Below, piece by piece: positions 1-8,314 of a DNA stretch of 64,000 bases; positions within the stretch are counted from its first letter, which is position 1; every line of letters starts with the position of its first letter. The notes beneath the pieces were generated by a model. It was not told where the DNA came from and ran no database searches. It worked only from the letters and a program-made list of their open reading frames with translations. The stretch comes from Olavius algarvensis Delta 4 endosymbiont (GTDB lineage Bacteria > Desulfobacterota > Desulfobacteria > Desulfobacterales > CAJINA01). The position numbers were made by a program, and so were the translations under genes. The stretch spans positions 62,001 through 126,000 of the forward strand of contig CAJINA010000247.1 of the NCBI GenBank assembly GCA_905176665.1, written 5' to 3'.

Positions 1-697
1 GGGCCTTTTTTTCCAGGTAGTCCAGGTGGTCGAGTGTCCCGAAAATTTCCGCCGTGAGGGCATCCGTGCGAGACTTGCCGGTATCCTGTTGGATACGATC
101 CAGGATGTACGCCTGGCGGGAGATAATTATATCCTTCAAACGTGAGATGAATTCAAGACGTTTGGCGACGCCCCACGATTCGATGTCCGGCTGGGCTTGC
201 CGCGCCCGCTTGTAAATGGCGGCGACATCCTCCGGAGCCGGGTTATCGTAATTCAGGGCCGGTCCGGGAGACGTTCCCGGGGCCAAATCGCTTTCCCGCA
301 GCACAATTTTGGGGTTCCAACCAATTACCTCGAAGACCTTTTTGTCCTGATAGCCCGGGCCTGTCAGGTTGGCGTAATAAAGGCTCATGGTCGCGCCTTT
401 CAGGCCGATCTCAAGCATTCTGAGCCCGGCGCCGAGAAATCCGGGATAGGACCGGTTGTGGGTGCACATTCGCATCAGCAGCCGAATCAGCCAGCGGGGG
501 GACCAGTGAAAAATGGAGAACAGGATCCGCAACCCTGAAAGGTCATCTGCGCTCAGGAAAGCCGCCATCCGGTCGATATGCTCGATACAGCCGGTTTGTG
601 AAAAAGAGGGTGACTGCTCGGTTCCGGGCAGGATGACGTCGCCTGTTTTAAGAAGTCCAAGGAGCTGGTTGCGGCTAAAATAGCGCGATATTTTCAT
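1..697 (-). CDS. Aldehyde dehydrogenase with N-terminal extra domain (partial, C-terminus outside window)
   Basis: The frame stays open from an ATG at 697 to the window edge (232 codons seen). Residues from about 135 on read like the N-terminus of the NAD(P)-dependent aldehyde dehydrogenase superfamily (NYDNPAPEDV, then the helix region RLEFISRLKDIIISRQ and DTGKSRTDAL); the catalytic Cys/Glu would lie off the window. The first ~125 residues are not ALDH: a helical segment with LYYANLTGPGYQDKKVFEVI near its end, which resembles the small subunits that travel with GMC oxidoreductases (gluconate 2-dehydrogenase subunit 3 type); that likeness is from memory. The start overlaps the stop of the GMC gene (ATGA), so translation is probably coupled. 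Inferred role: oxidising the aldehyde made by the GMC enzyme while supplying its small subunit. Confidence 0.8.
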   Translation of the reverse strand, partial: MKISRYFSRNQLLGLLKTGDVILPGTEQSPSFSQTGCIEHIDRMAAFLSADDLSGLRILFSIFHWSPRWLIRLLMRMCTHNRSYPGFLGAGLRMLEIGLKGATMSLYYANLTGPGYQDKKVFEVIGWNPKIVLRESDLAPGTSPGPALNYDNPAPEDVAAIYKRARQAQPDIESWGVAKRLEFISRLKDIIISRQAYILDRIQQDTGKSRTDALTAEIFGTLDHLDYLEKKA

Positions 698-2106
698 GAT
701 TGCACATTCCTCAAAATTCGGTCGGCGGCCATTTTGGAAAGGGCCATGATGGTGAGCGACGGATTGATGCCGGGCGCATTCGGAAAAATACTTGAATCGG
801 CAATAAAGATATTCTTTTTCCCGTGCAGGCGAAACTCGGGGTCGACAACGCTGCGGACCGGATCGGCCCCCATGACACAACCGCCCATCAGGTGCAGACC
901 GATTCCAAATGACCCATGTACGATCTCCAGGGCCCCGGTTGATCGAAAAATTTCATCAATGACCCGGGTACCCTTTTCAAAACGGTCCATATCTGTCTGG
1001 CTGCGCTCTTTGTGGATGATAAGCTTACCCTTGCGATTGACTTTTATACGGCCGGGCTGGGTGTCCCGGGTGCACACTTCGATACAGGCAAAATGGGACA
1101 GCTTTTCCATGAACCGGTGATGCGCATTACCAAAACCGCTGACCAGCATGGCAATGGCCGAGGGGCCGGCGTACACATTTTCCAGCTTGAAGCCTTCATG
1201 CCGGAATCCTGGATCATCTGATTTAAAGGCCTGGAAAGCCCCTATGTGGGCATTTACCGGTTCGGCATATATCCCGAAATTCATATACTGGGGATGGCAG
1301 TAGAAATCATGTCCGATATGGGGCAGTTCCCGGTTATATCCGGAGTTGAGCAGCAGCCGGGAGTTGCCGATGGCCCCGCCGGCCAGTATCAGGTGGCGGC
1401 CCCGGTACGTCATCTGGCGGCCCAGCCGATCCCGGCACTGTACCTGCACGCCGCCGTCATTTTCAGAGATTTGCTCTGCTTCCGTTTCAGGCACCAACTG
1501 CAGTCCATGCGCCAGAGCCTTTTTTAAAACGGTCTCCGGAGTGCTCTGTTTGCTGCCGATGCGGCAGCCGTTCAGGCATTCTATGCAGCAGTTGCCATCT
1601 CCGTAGCGGCAGTCTTTCTGGGCCCGGTGCAAGGGGGCCAGATGATACCCCAGCTTTTCGAAGCCTTCCTGAAAAATTCTGGCATTCTGGTTGCGGACGT
1701 CTGCCGGTATTTCCTGGATGGCGATTTCATCCTCCGCTTTTTCGTACCAGGCATCCATGTCGTTCACATTGAAAAAGTCCACGCCGGAGGCTGCCCGCCA
1801 GGCATCGAGAGCATCATCGTCAAAGCGATCGACCAGGGCCTGGTTGACGATCGAACCCCCGCCGACCACCTTGGGGCGTAGAAAAACCAGTTTGGCATCG
1901 GTAGACAGTTCGAGTCCGCCGGACCAGTACATCTGTGAGGTGCCGTCCAGTTCATTCCGCGGGTAAGTGTGGTGGGTATAGTGCGGGCCGGCTTCGATCA
2001 TCAGGCAATTGCTTCCCGCCCGGCATAGTTCGTGGGCAATGAAGGGGCTCGATATCCCGGCGCCGACAAAAATGAAATCATAGGTCTGGGATTGGACAGT
2101 ATGCAC
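694..2106 (-). CDS. GMC-family FAD oxidoreductase
   Basis: 470 residues. The N-terminal FAD-binding motif VGAGIS is at residues 14-19; the C-terminal GMC signature includes GLHLMGGCVMG and IADSSIFPNAPGINPSLT. These mark the glucose-methanol-choline/cholesterol-oxidase family, which oxidises alcohols. A cysteine cluster (Cys166, 173, 174, 177, 181) resembles that of GMC dehydrogenases passing electrons to an acceptor rather than to oxygen; this is inference. I chose the GTG start because AGGAGA lies just upstream and the FAD motif then begins at a normal distance; a longer reading adds 36 unrelated residues. Second gene of the operon, 14 bp after the PLP-enzyme gene and overlapping the aldehyde dehydrogenase. 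Substrate unknown. Confidence 0.88.
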   Translation of the reverse strand: MHTVQSQTYDFIFVGAGISSPFIAHELCRAGSNCLMIEAGPHYTHHTYPRNELDGTSQMYWSGGLELSTDAKLVFLRPKVVGGGSIVNQALVDRFDDDALDAWRAASGVDFFNVNDMDAWYEKAEDEIAIQEIPADVRNQNARIFQEGFEKLGYHLAPLHRAQKDCRYGDGNCCIECLNGCRIGSKQSTPETVLKKALAHGLQLVPETEAEQISENDGGVQVQCRDRLGRQMTYRGRHLILAGGAIGNSRLLLNSGYNRELPHIGHDFYCHPQYMNFGIYAEPVNAHIGAFQAFKSDDPGFRHEGFKLENVYAGPSAIAMLVSGFGNAHHRFMEKLSHFACIEVCTRDTQPGRIKVNRKGKLIIHKERSQTDMDRFEKGTRVIDEIFRSTGALEIVHGSFGIGLHLMGGCVMGADPVRSVVDPEFRLHGKKNIFIADSSIFPNAPGINPSLTIMALSKMAADRILRNVQS

Positions 2107-2120
2107 AGCAGTTCTCCTTT

Positions 2121-3341
2121 TTATAAAAACGCCATACCGGCGCCGCGATAGGTCGCCACCTCGCCGGTGCGGCGGCCATCCTGTAGCAGATGCAGGCTGT
2201 TGAAACGTTCGCATAATTCCCCGGCTTTGGCATGCTGGAAAAATACCGGGTCTCCCACGGACAACGCGGGGCAGGCGGCCGGCAGGACCAGCGGGGTCTG
2301 CACTTCGCCGGCGCCTTCGATTCCGATGTAAGTGAGCCCGGGGGGCATCACCGGCCAGGGGCGTTTGTTCAGGTCGGTTTCCCCCGAAGCGATATACCCC
2401 CCGCCTTGGCAGGTTACCATGCCCGGCGCCGGTATCCGGGCGACCTGCAGGGCGAAAAAAGCCGCCGGTTGAAAGCTGACTTCGTAAAAGTGCCTGAAAA
2501 GACCCGGGGCGAAAAAAGCCGATCCGGCGGTTACTTCGGTGACCGAGGGGTCGCGGCCGGTGGCGACCAGGCTGCCGCTGCCGCCCCCGTTGATCACCTT
2601 GATATCGAAGCCGGCCGTGCGGAGCACATCTATAATTCTTGCGCGCCGTTGGGCCAGTTCCAGCATGGAGCGGCGTTTCACCAAACGCAGGAGGGAATTC
2701 ATAAGACGTTTGCCGGGGACTGCATCATTGACCGAGGCGATCTGGGCCTCGTATCCCATGACTGCCTCGATGGCAACGTTCGGCAATTCGGCCGCATACC
2801 GGAACAGGTTCAAGGCCTCGTCGGAATGGCGCACCGGGCTGCGGCGAATGCCCAGGTGGGCCAGTTTGCCGAGTGGCCGCCAGGACATGTCGATATCGAG
2901 GCAGGCCGCCAGGGTGATATCCGCCTCACGGCCGCACCGGGACATGTGTTCCAGTTGATCACGGGAATCGATAACCAGCGCAAGCCGGGAACCCTCGCGG
3001 GTCAGCCTGACCATGAGGTCCAGATCCGACGGTTGGACGGAAGGATAAGCCACAATGATATCGTCAAACCCGTTTTTCGCCAGAAAGGCCGCTTCTTCTA
3101 CCGTAAAAGCGAGGATGCCCCGATAGGCTGGTCCGCCGATTTCAAAAACCCGTTGTAGCAGTTCGATACAACGGATCGATTTGGAGGCGACCCGGATGGT
3201 TTTGCCGGACGCCTTTTGCGTTGCGGCCACATAGGCGATGTTGGCGTCAAACGCATCCAGGTCTACAAACGCCAGGGGCAGTCGCAGGCCTTCGATGGCG
3301 TCGCGATAAGTTGTATAGGCGGAGCTGCTGATTTTAGCCAT
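2121..3341 (-). CDS. PLP-dependent amino acid deaminase/aldolase (alanine racemase fold)
   Basis: 406 residues. LAFVDLDAFDANIAYV followed by IRVASKSIRC is the N-terminus of alanine-racemase-fold PLP enzymes of the D-threonine aldolase/D-serine dehydratase group; the Lys in VASKS is the likely PLP lysine. INGGGSGS near residue 250 fits the phosphate-binding loop. The ATG at 3341 follows GAGG; a TTG six codons upstream is a weaker alternative. First gene of a leftward operon with the GMC oxidoreductase and aldehyde dehydrogenase, and divergent from a TetR gene with a palindrome near its own promoter. Together they suggest breakdown of a hydroxy-amino acid or amino alcohol, which is inference; the substrate is not shown by the sequence. 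Confidence 0.8.
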   Translation of the reverse strand: MAKISSSAYTTYRDAIEGLRLPLAFVDLDAFDANIAYVAATQKASGKTIRVASKSIRCIELLQRVFEIGGPAYRGILAFTVEEAAFLAKNGFDDIIVAYPSVQPSDLDLMVRLTREGSRLALVIDSRDQLEHMSRCGREADITLAACLDIDMSWRPLGKLAHLGIRRSPVRHSDEALNLFRYAAELPNVAIEAVMGYEAQIASVNDAVPGKRLMNSLLRLVKRRSMLELAQRRARIIDVLRTAGFDIKVINGGGSGSLVATGRDPSVTEVTAGSAFFAPGLFRHFYEVSFQPAAFFALQVARIPAPGMVTCQGGGYIASGETDLNKRPWPVMPPGLTYIGIEGAGEVQTPLVLPAACPALSVGDPVFFQHAKAGELCERFNSLHLLQDGRRTGEVATYRGAGMAFL

Positions 3342-3412
3342 GGAAACCTCGCTGTCCAAGTTTTCTGGAAAGGTCTCGTTGCTGGTAGCGGGAACACGTG
3401 CAGGATCCGGGT

Positions 3413-3428
3413 GAGTGATTGCTCACTC
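3413..3428. promoter_or_regulatory. Putative TetR operator, copy 1
   Basis: Perfect inverted repeat GAGTGA-TTGC-TCACTC. It lies downstream of a TTGACA (read leftward, TGTCAA at 3461-3466) in the leader of the PLP/GMC/ALDH operon. The same arms recur at 3535-3550 beside the divergent TetR gene. Confidence 0.75.
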
Positions 3429-3518
3429 GCTTGGGATACCATGTTAGATATTTCATAAAATGTCAAGAGAAAATTTTGCTCGGCTTATGAGAAAAAATTT
3501 ATAACCCGACGTTTTTTA

Positions 3519-3547
3519 TTGACAAAAGTAATATGAGTGAGTTATCA
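3519..3547 (+). promoter_or_regulatory. Likely promoter of the TetR gene
   Basis: TTGACA at 3519-3524, 17-bp spacer, weak -10 TTATCA at 3542-3547. The second operator copy covers the -10, which fits autorepression. Confidence 0.55.
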
Positions 3548-3550
3548 CTC
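3535..3550. promoter_or_regulatory. Putative TetR operator, copy 2
   Basis: GAGTGA-GTTA-TCACTC, extendable by one more pair (TGAGTGA/TCACTCA). Arms are identical to the copy at 3413-3428 while the spacer differs, as expected for a dimeric repressor site. Confidence 0.75.
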
Positions 3551-3599
3551 ACTATGATCCATGGCCCCGGGTTCTGATCCACCGGCAGAAAGGTACCTG

Positions 3600-4253
3600 A
3601 TGGGAAAACATTTCAAGGAAGCATTTAAAAAGATTTCGGAAGAGAAACAGACCCGCATTCTGGATGCCGCCACGGCTGAGTTTGCGGCCAAAGGATTTCC
3701 CGGCGCCAATATCAACCGGATTGCCCAGAAGGCCGGAATCAGCATCGGGGCTATGTACAATTATTTCGGTTCCAAGGATGACCTGATTCTCACGATTGTC
3801 GACCGGGCGCACGCCCTGCTCGAAGGCGTTATCAATGAAGTAGCGCAGGCGGAAGATGATATTTTTGATAGCATCGAAAAATTGCTGCGGGCCGCCCAAT
3901 CATATTCCAAACAGTATCCGGAATTGACCCAGATATACCTGGATATGACCTCGGAAGGATTGTCCCACCTCTCGCGTCAGCTGTCCGGCCAGATGGAAAC
4001 CATCTCGTCACGCCTCTATCGGGTGCTCATCGAGAAGGCGGCAGCCACGGGTCAGGTAGCTAGTGGTGTCGATATCCGGGTGGCCTCTTTCTGCCTCGAC
4101 AACCTCATCATGATGCTCCAGTATTCCTACGCCTCCGATTATTTCAAGGAAAGAATGAAGATTTTTATTGGACCGGAAGCAGCCCGGGACGATGAACGCA
4201 TTATCCAGGAGATGATGCGTTTCATACGCGGCGCGTTTCGCGGGGGGCAATGA
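3600..4253 (+). CDS. TetR/AcrR-family transcriptional regulator
   Basis: 217 residues. The N-terminal helix-turn-helix is clear: ILDAATAEFAAKGFPGANIN followed by RIAQKAGISIGAMYNYFGSK. The C-terminal ligand domain is not informative. I chose the ATG at 3600, preceded by AAAGG at good spacing; an in-frame ATG at 3561 would overlap the region just after the operator and lacks an RBS. Divergent from the PLP/GMC/ALDH operon. The two identical palindromes in the shared intergenic region make it the likely repressor of both itself and that operon (inference). Confidence 0.9.
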   Translation: MGKHFKEAFKKISEEKQTRILDAATAEFAAKGFPGANINRIAQKAGISIGAMYNYFGSKDDLILTIVDRAHALLEGVINEVAQAEDDIFDSIEKLLRAAQSYSKQYPELTQIYLDMTSEGLSHLSRQLSGQMETISSRLYRVLIEKAAATGQVASGVDIRVASFCLDNLIMMLQYSYASDYFKERMKIFIGPEAARDDERIIQEMMRFIRGAFRGGQ

Positions 4254-4277
4254 CGCCCGGCAAATAGGCCGGCGCTG

Positions 4278-4535
4278 CTAAACCCTGGCTTGATGATTAG
4301 CGCCCAGTTGTTGCTGAACTGCGGCCAGGACCGCTTCTTTCTCCGGGAATTTAAAGAAGCCTTTTTTGACCACCTGCTTGTCTCCCACCCAGACGGTCAG
4401 TTCGCCTATCCGGCCGCGCGCGTTCAGTCGTACTTCTATTCCGGCCCGCGCATGCAGATATTCCGCCACCCGGACGGCATACCGATAGTTGTGCAGTCAC
4501 ACCAGGCAGTATTTGATTACCACTTCGTTCGGCAT
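4278..4535 (-). CDS. SelW/Rdx-family selenoprotein (Sec at codon 13)
   Basis: Read from ATG 4535 through an in-frame TGA (4497-4499), the product is 85 residues: MPNEVVIKYCLVU then LHNYRYAVRVAEYL and a C-terminus with ELTVWVGDKQVVKKGFF. This is the thioredoxin-like Rdx/SelW fold, with the canonical CxxC/CxxU redox motif at Cys10-Leu-Val-Sec13 after the first beta strand. Conventional gene calling would start downstream and lose the active site. A short GC-rich hairpin (GCC...GGC with a GU-containing loop) can be drawn 19-32 nt after the TGA as a possible bacterial SECIS; folding was not computed. Starts 7 bp after the dCache sensor gene, so probably co-transcribed. The family is thought to handle thiol redox; no substrate is known. 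Confidence 0.88.
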
Positions 4536-4542
4536 ATTAAGA

Positions 4543-5673
4543 TCAGCCTTTCTCCGTTTTCTTCAGAAATTTCGAATAGTGTTTTTCCTTGCAGACCGGG
4601 CAGACCCCGTGGCTGAAGGTCGCGTCCGTGTGTTTCGACACATAGGCTTCCACCTGGTTCCAGTAACCCTGGTCATCGCGGATTTGTTTGCAGAAGGAAC
4701 AGATGGGGACGATGCCTCGCAGGGTTTCAATCCGGTTTTGATAGGCCTTGATGGTGAGCGACACCAGCACCAGGACCACAGCCGTGACCACCAGGCAGAT
4801 GGCCAGGTTCATCAGCAGGGTGGTGAATATCTGGCGGGTGGCTTTGTTTTCGGCCTGCTCCACGATAAGGTACCAGCCGAATTCCGGTATGAAGCGCGCA
4901 TTGACGTGAATCGTGTCGCTGCCGGTGTGATGGCTGAAGGAGCTTTCCCCACCGGCAATGATGGTCTGGGCATAGTCGGTCAGGTGTCCTTCTTTGAATA
5001 CATTGCGGACGGTTTTTGTAAAACTGGTCCCGGCCAGTTTTACATCGCCGGCTTTATCAATTATATAGATCTGACGGTCGTATTTTTGCTGGTATTTTCC
5101 GATGAGGCTTTTTACCGCGCTGACGGTCAGCCCCACGCCGGTGGCGCCGATGTAATTCTGCTTATAGTCATACACACGGTAGTTGACAAAGATCGTCATG
5201 GTGTCCTTATTGGCCATGTCCGGGTCGATATTCAATTCGTATTCGGTCTGCATATTCTTGACCCGGTAGTACCAGCGATCTCGCGATTCGGTGGGGGATA
5301 TTTTTTTCAAGATACCGTCACCGTGATAGTAAGTGTTGGTGCGGTCGGATACGAAGAAACTGGTGAACGTATCGTACCGGGTCTGGATTTCTTTGAGATA
5401 TTTCCGAATCTGGGTTTCATCCTGTTCACCCTGCAGGACCCAGTCGCGTAAAAACGTATCCGCGGCCATCAGGTTGGAGATGAACACCGGCCGCAGCAGA
5501 TCGCGCTGGATCTCTGAATAGATGTTGTCGCCGGTCAGGGGCCGGGAGTTGTCGGCGATCTCCGACCGCAAAGAAGCGCGGGACACGAAGTAGGCCGCCA
5601 GGCTGGTCACCAGAAAGCCGGTGACGAGCAGGACACTGACGATGGTCATGAGCTTGGTTTTGTTTTTTTCCAT
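4543..5673 (-). CDS. Membrane-anchored dCache-type sensor with Cys-rich C-terminal domain
   Basis: 376 residues. One TM helix near residues 8-28, a ~250-residue extracytoplasmic region with Cache-like features (DRWYYRVKNMQTEYELNIDP, NYIGATGVGLTVSAVKSLI), a second TM helix near 285-310, then a short cytoplasmic tail. The tail (PICSFCKQIRDDQGYW... and HGVCPVCKEKHY) has paired CxxC motifs. This tail type is common at the C-termini of PAS/Cache signalling proteins, but there is no kinase, GGDEF or MCP output domain here. ATG 5673 has AAAGGG upstream. It precedes the SelW gene by 7 bp, so a redox signalling link is conceivable but unproven. Confidence 0.75.
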   Translation of the reverse strand: MEKNKTKLMTIVSVLLVTGFLVTSLAAYFVSRASLRSEIADNSRPLTGDNIYSEIQRDLLRPVFISNLMAADTFLRDWVLQGEQDETQIRKYLKEIQTRYDTFTSFFVSDRTNTYYHGDGILKKISPTESRDRWYYRVKNMQTEYELNIDPDMANKDTMTIFVNYRVYDYKQNYIGATGVGLTVSAVKSLIGKYQQKYDRQIYIIDKAGDVKLAGTSFTKTVRNVFKEGHLTDYAQTIIAGGESSFSHHTGSDTIHVNARFIPEFGWYLIVEQAENKATRQIFTTLLMNLAICLVVTAVVLVLVSLTIKAYQNRIETLRGIVPICSFCKQIRDDQGYWNQVEAYVSKHTDATFSHGVCPVCKEKHYSKFLKKTEKG

Positions 5674-5686
5674 GAAATCCCTTTAA

Positions 5687-6289
5687 TCAGGCGCGCGGCC
5701 AGCGCGCGAGTCGTTCTTCAACCCGGGCCCTAAAACGTTCAACCCTGGCCGGCGGCAGGTTTTCGGCTTTATAAAGTGACAACATTTCAAACTTGCACCG
5801 GGGGGCACAGGTGCTCAGCAGGGCGATTTTAAGGACCTTTTTGACCGGCTGGCGCATGATGAGCCGGTCCACCCACCAGGGTGCTCCCAGGGTGGTGACT
5901 ACCAGTACTCTTTTCAGATGTTTCAGCCGGGGTTTGATGGGCCCGAAGTTGCGGGCATGGTCGTAAGCAATCCCGGGTGCCCACACGCGGTCGAACCAGC
6001 CTTTCAGTACCGCAGGAAAGCCAAACCACCAGGTGGGAAAGAGCAGCACCAAACCCTCCGCCGCCAGCAGCCGTTCTACCTGGCCGGCTACCTGCGCGGC
6101 ATCATAGGCGGAACTGTAATAACTTACCCTTTCGGCGGAGGATAGGCAGGGATCAAAGTTGTCGGCACACAGGTCTTCTAAAACAACCGTATGTCCGGCT
6201 GCTTTCAGCTGGTTCACCACCCGTTGGGTGAGTGCCATGCAAAGACTTTCGGGCAGGGGGTGTGCGGCAACGACCAGGCAATTCATCAT
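5687..6289 (-). CDS. NAD(P)H dehydrogenase (quinone)-like flavodoxin-fold protein
   Basis: 200 residues of the MdaB/YwrO/NQO group: CLVVAAHPLPESLCMAL at the N-terminus (FMN phosphate loop) and VLLFPTWWFGFPAVLKGWFD, the family's flavin-binding signature. Cytosolic, FMN or FAD dependent, usually reducing quinones or electrophiles with NAD(P)H. The second codon is also ATG, so the start is uncertain by one residue. It lies 13 bp upstream of the dCache sensor gene and is probably the first gene of that leftward operon. Confidence 0.85.
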   Translation of the reverse strand: MMNCLVVAAHPLPESLCMALTQRVVNQLKAAGHTVVLEDLCADNFDPCLSSAERVSYYSSAYDAAQVAGQVERLLAAEGLVLLFPTWWFGFPAVLKGWFDRVWAPGIAYDHARNFGPIKPRLKHLKRVLVVTTLGAPWWVDRLIMRQPVKKVLKIALLSTCAPRCKFEMLSLYKAENLPPARVERFRARVEERLARWPRA

Positions 6290-6442
6290 CTAAACCGGTT
6301 GCTCCAATTTTAAAAATGAGACCCCCATGCGAGCAGGGGCCGCGAAACCATCATCAGGTACGCACCATAGAAATATGCCCCGCAGTTGTCAATATTTTAA
6401 AATGACTAAATTATCAGATACTTAAATAAGATGACGAGCATG

Positions 6443-6471
6443 TTGACATCTTCTGATGTCTGATGTATCAG
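6443..6471 (+). promoter_or_regulatory. Promoter of the xsc-tpa-gntR operon
   Basis: TTGACA at 6443-6448, 17-bp spacer, TATCAG at 6466-6471. The palindrome at 6451-6480 fills the spacer and -10, so a bound repressor would block polymerase. Confidence 0.6.
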
Positions 6472-6480
6472 ATATCAGAA
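6451..6480. promoter_or_regulatory. 30-bp palindromic operator, likely GntR target
   Basis: Arms TTCTGATGTCTGAT and ATCAGATATCAGAA around a central GT are complementary at 13 of 14 positions; each arm holds two TCTGAT-type blocks. The GntR/FCD gene at the end of the operon is the obvious candidate binder (inference). Confidence 0.7.
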
Positions 6481-6526
6481 GACCCTTTCTATCTAAATTA
6501 TTCGTAGACTCAGGAGGATTTAACCA

Positions 6527-8314
6527 ATGGCAATCATGAAAATGACCACGGAAGAGGCTTTCATCAAAGTGCTGCAGATGCATGGCATCGAGCATGCGTT
6601 TGGTATCATCGGATCGGCCATGATGCCGATTTCGGACCTCTTTCCCAAAGCCGGCATTACGTTCTGGGACTGTGGGCATGAATGTAATGCCGGCATGATG
6701 GCCGACGGTTTCACAAGGGCTTCCGGCAAGATGAGTATGCTGGTGGCCCAAAACGGTCCGGGCATCACGAATTTTGTCACCCCGGTTAAGACGGCCTATT
6801 GGAATCACACCCCCCTGCTGCTGGTGACCCCGCAGACCGCCAACATGACCATGGGGCAGGGTGGTTTTCAGGAGGTGCCCCAGATGGCCATCTTCGCAGA
6901 CATGGTCGCCTACCAGGAAGAGGTGCGGCACCCGGCCCGCATCGCCGAAGTGCTCAACCGGGTGATCCTGCAGGCCAAGCGCGCTTCGGCCCCGGCCCAG
7001 ATCAATGTGCCCCGCGACTTCTGGACCCAGGTGATCGAAAGCGATCTGCCGGCCATTGTGGAATTCGAACTTCCGGATGGCGGCGAAGCAGCCATTGCCC
7101 AGGCAGCCAAGCTATTGTCCGCGGCCAAATTTCCGGTGATCCTCAACGGCGGTGGTGTTGTGATCGGCGGTGCCATTGAAGACGCCATCGCGCTGGCCGA
7201 ACGCCTGGCCGCCCCGGTCTGCTGCGGCTACCAGCACAACGATGCTTTTCCGGGTAGCCACCCCCTGTTTGCCGGCCCGCTGGGCTACAACGGTTCCAAA
7301 GCCGGGATGGAGCTGATTTCCAAAGCAGACGTGGTACTTGCCCTGGGCACCCGGCTGAATCCTTTTTCCACCCTGCCGGGATACGGTATCGATTACTGGC
7401 CCTCTGATGCGGCGATCATCCAGGTGGACATCAATGCCGACCGGATCGGGCTGACCAAACCCGTCACCGTCGGTATCGTGGGAGATGCCAAAAAAGTGGC
7501 CAGCGCAATCCTCAACCAACTTACCGACACAGCCGGTGACACTGGACGCGCAGAACGCAAAGCAACCATTGAAGCCACCAAGGCTGCCTGGGATCAGGAA
7601 CTGGCCACCATGGACCATGAAGAAGACGATCCCGGGACCAGCTGGAACGAGCGGGCTAGGGACCGCGAACCAGAGAAAATGACGGCCCGCATGGCCTGGC
7701 GAGCCATTAAAGCCGCCCTGCCCACTGACGCCATCATCACCTCCGACATCGGCAATAACTGCGCCATCGGCAATGCCTATCCGACCTTCGAAGCCGGCCG
7801 TAAATACCTGGCACCCGGGATGTTCGGGCCCTGCGGCTATGGATTCCCGGCCATTGTCGGTGCCAAGATTGCCCAGCCCGATGTACCGGTGGTCGGTTTT
7901 GCCGGCGACGGCGCCTTCGGCATTTCCATGAACGAGATGACGGCCTGTGGGCGTGACGGCTGGCCGGGCATCACCATGATCATCTTTCGCAATTACCAGT
8001 GGGGTGCCGAAAAACGTAATACGACCCTCTGGTTTGACGACAACTTTGTCGGCACGGAACTGAACCCCAATGTCAACTACGCCGAGATCGCCAAGGCCTG
8101 TGGTGTCGAGGGGGGGCGCGCCGCCACCATGGAAGACCTGACCGCGAAACTGAGCACCGCCATCAAGGCCCAGATGGAAGAAGGCAAAACCACGTTTATC
8201 GAAGTGCTGACCAACCAGGAGTTGGGTGAACCCTTCCGGCGCGATGCTATGAAAAAACCGGTTGCGGTGGCGGGGATTGATGCTGCGGATATGCGGGGTC
8301 AAAAAGGTGTTTAG
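6527..8314 (+). CDS. xsc: Sulfoacetaldehyde acetyltransferase
   Basis: 595 residues, a ThDP-dependent enzyme of the acetolactate-synthase superfamily. The N-terminal stretch FGIIGSAMMPISDLFPKAGI with HECNAGMMADGFTRASG and QNGPGITNFVTPVKTAYW matches Xsc rather than IlvB. The ThDP/Mg motif follows as GFAGDGAFGISMNEM with NYQWGAEKRN near residues 455-490. It converts sulfoacetaldehyde plus phosphate to acetyl phosphate plus sulfite. A strong AGGAGG precedes the ATG. First gene of an operon with the taurine aminotransferase gene. In a sulfate reducer the sulfite would feed dissimilatory sulfite reductase (established for taurine-using anaerobes; not visible here). Confidence 0.92.
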   Translation: MAIMKMTTEEAFIKVLQMHGIEHAFGIIGSAMMPISDLFPKAGITFWDCGHECNAGMMADGFTRASGKMSMLVAQNGPGITNFVTPVKTAYWNHTPLLLVTPQTANMTMGQGGFQEVPQMAIFADMVAYQEEVRHPARIAEVLNRVILQAKRASAPAQINVPRDFWTQVIESDLPAIVEFELPDGGEAAIAQAAKLLSAAKFPVILNGGGVVIGGAIEDAIALAERLAAPVCCGYQHNDAFPGSHPLFAGPLGYNGSKAGMELISKADVVLALGTRLNPFSTLPGYGIDYWPSDAAIIQVDINADRIGLTKPVTVGIVGDAKKVASAILNQLTDTAGDTGRAERKATIEATKAAWDQELATMDHEEDDPGTSWNERARDREPEKMTARMAWRAIKAALPTDAIITSDIGNNCAIGNAYPTFEAGRKYLAPGMFGPCGYGFPAIVGAKIAQPDVPVVGFAGDGAFGISMNEMTACGRDGWPGITMIIFRNYQWGAEKRNTTLWFDDNFVGTELNPNVNYAEIAKACGVEGGRAATMEDLTAKLSTAIKAQMEEGKTTFIEVLTNQELGEPFRRDAMKKPVAVAGIDAADMRGQKGV

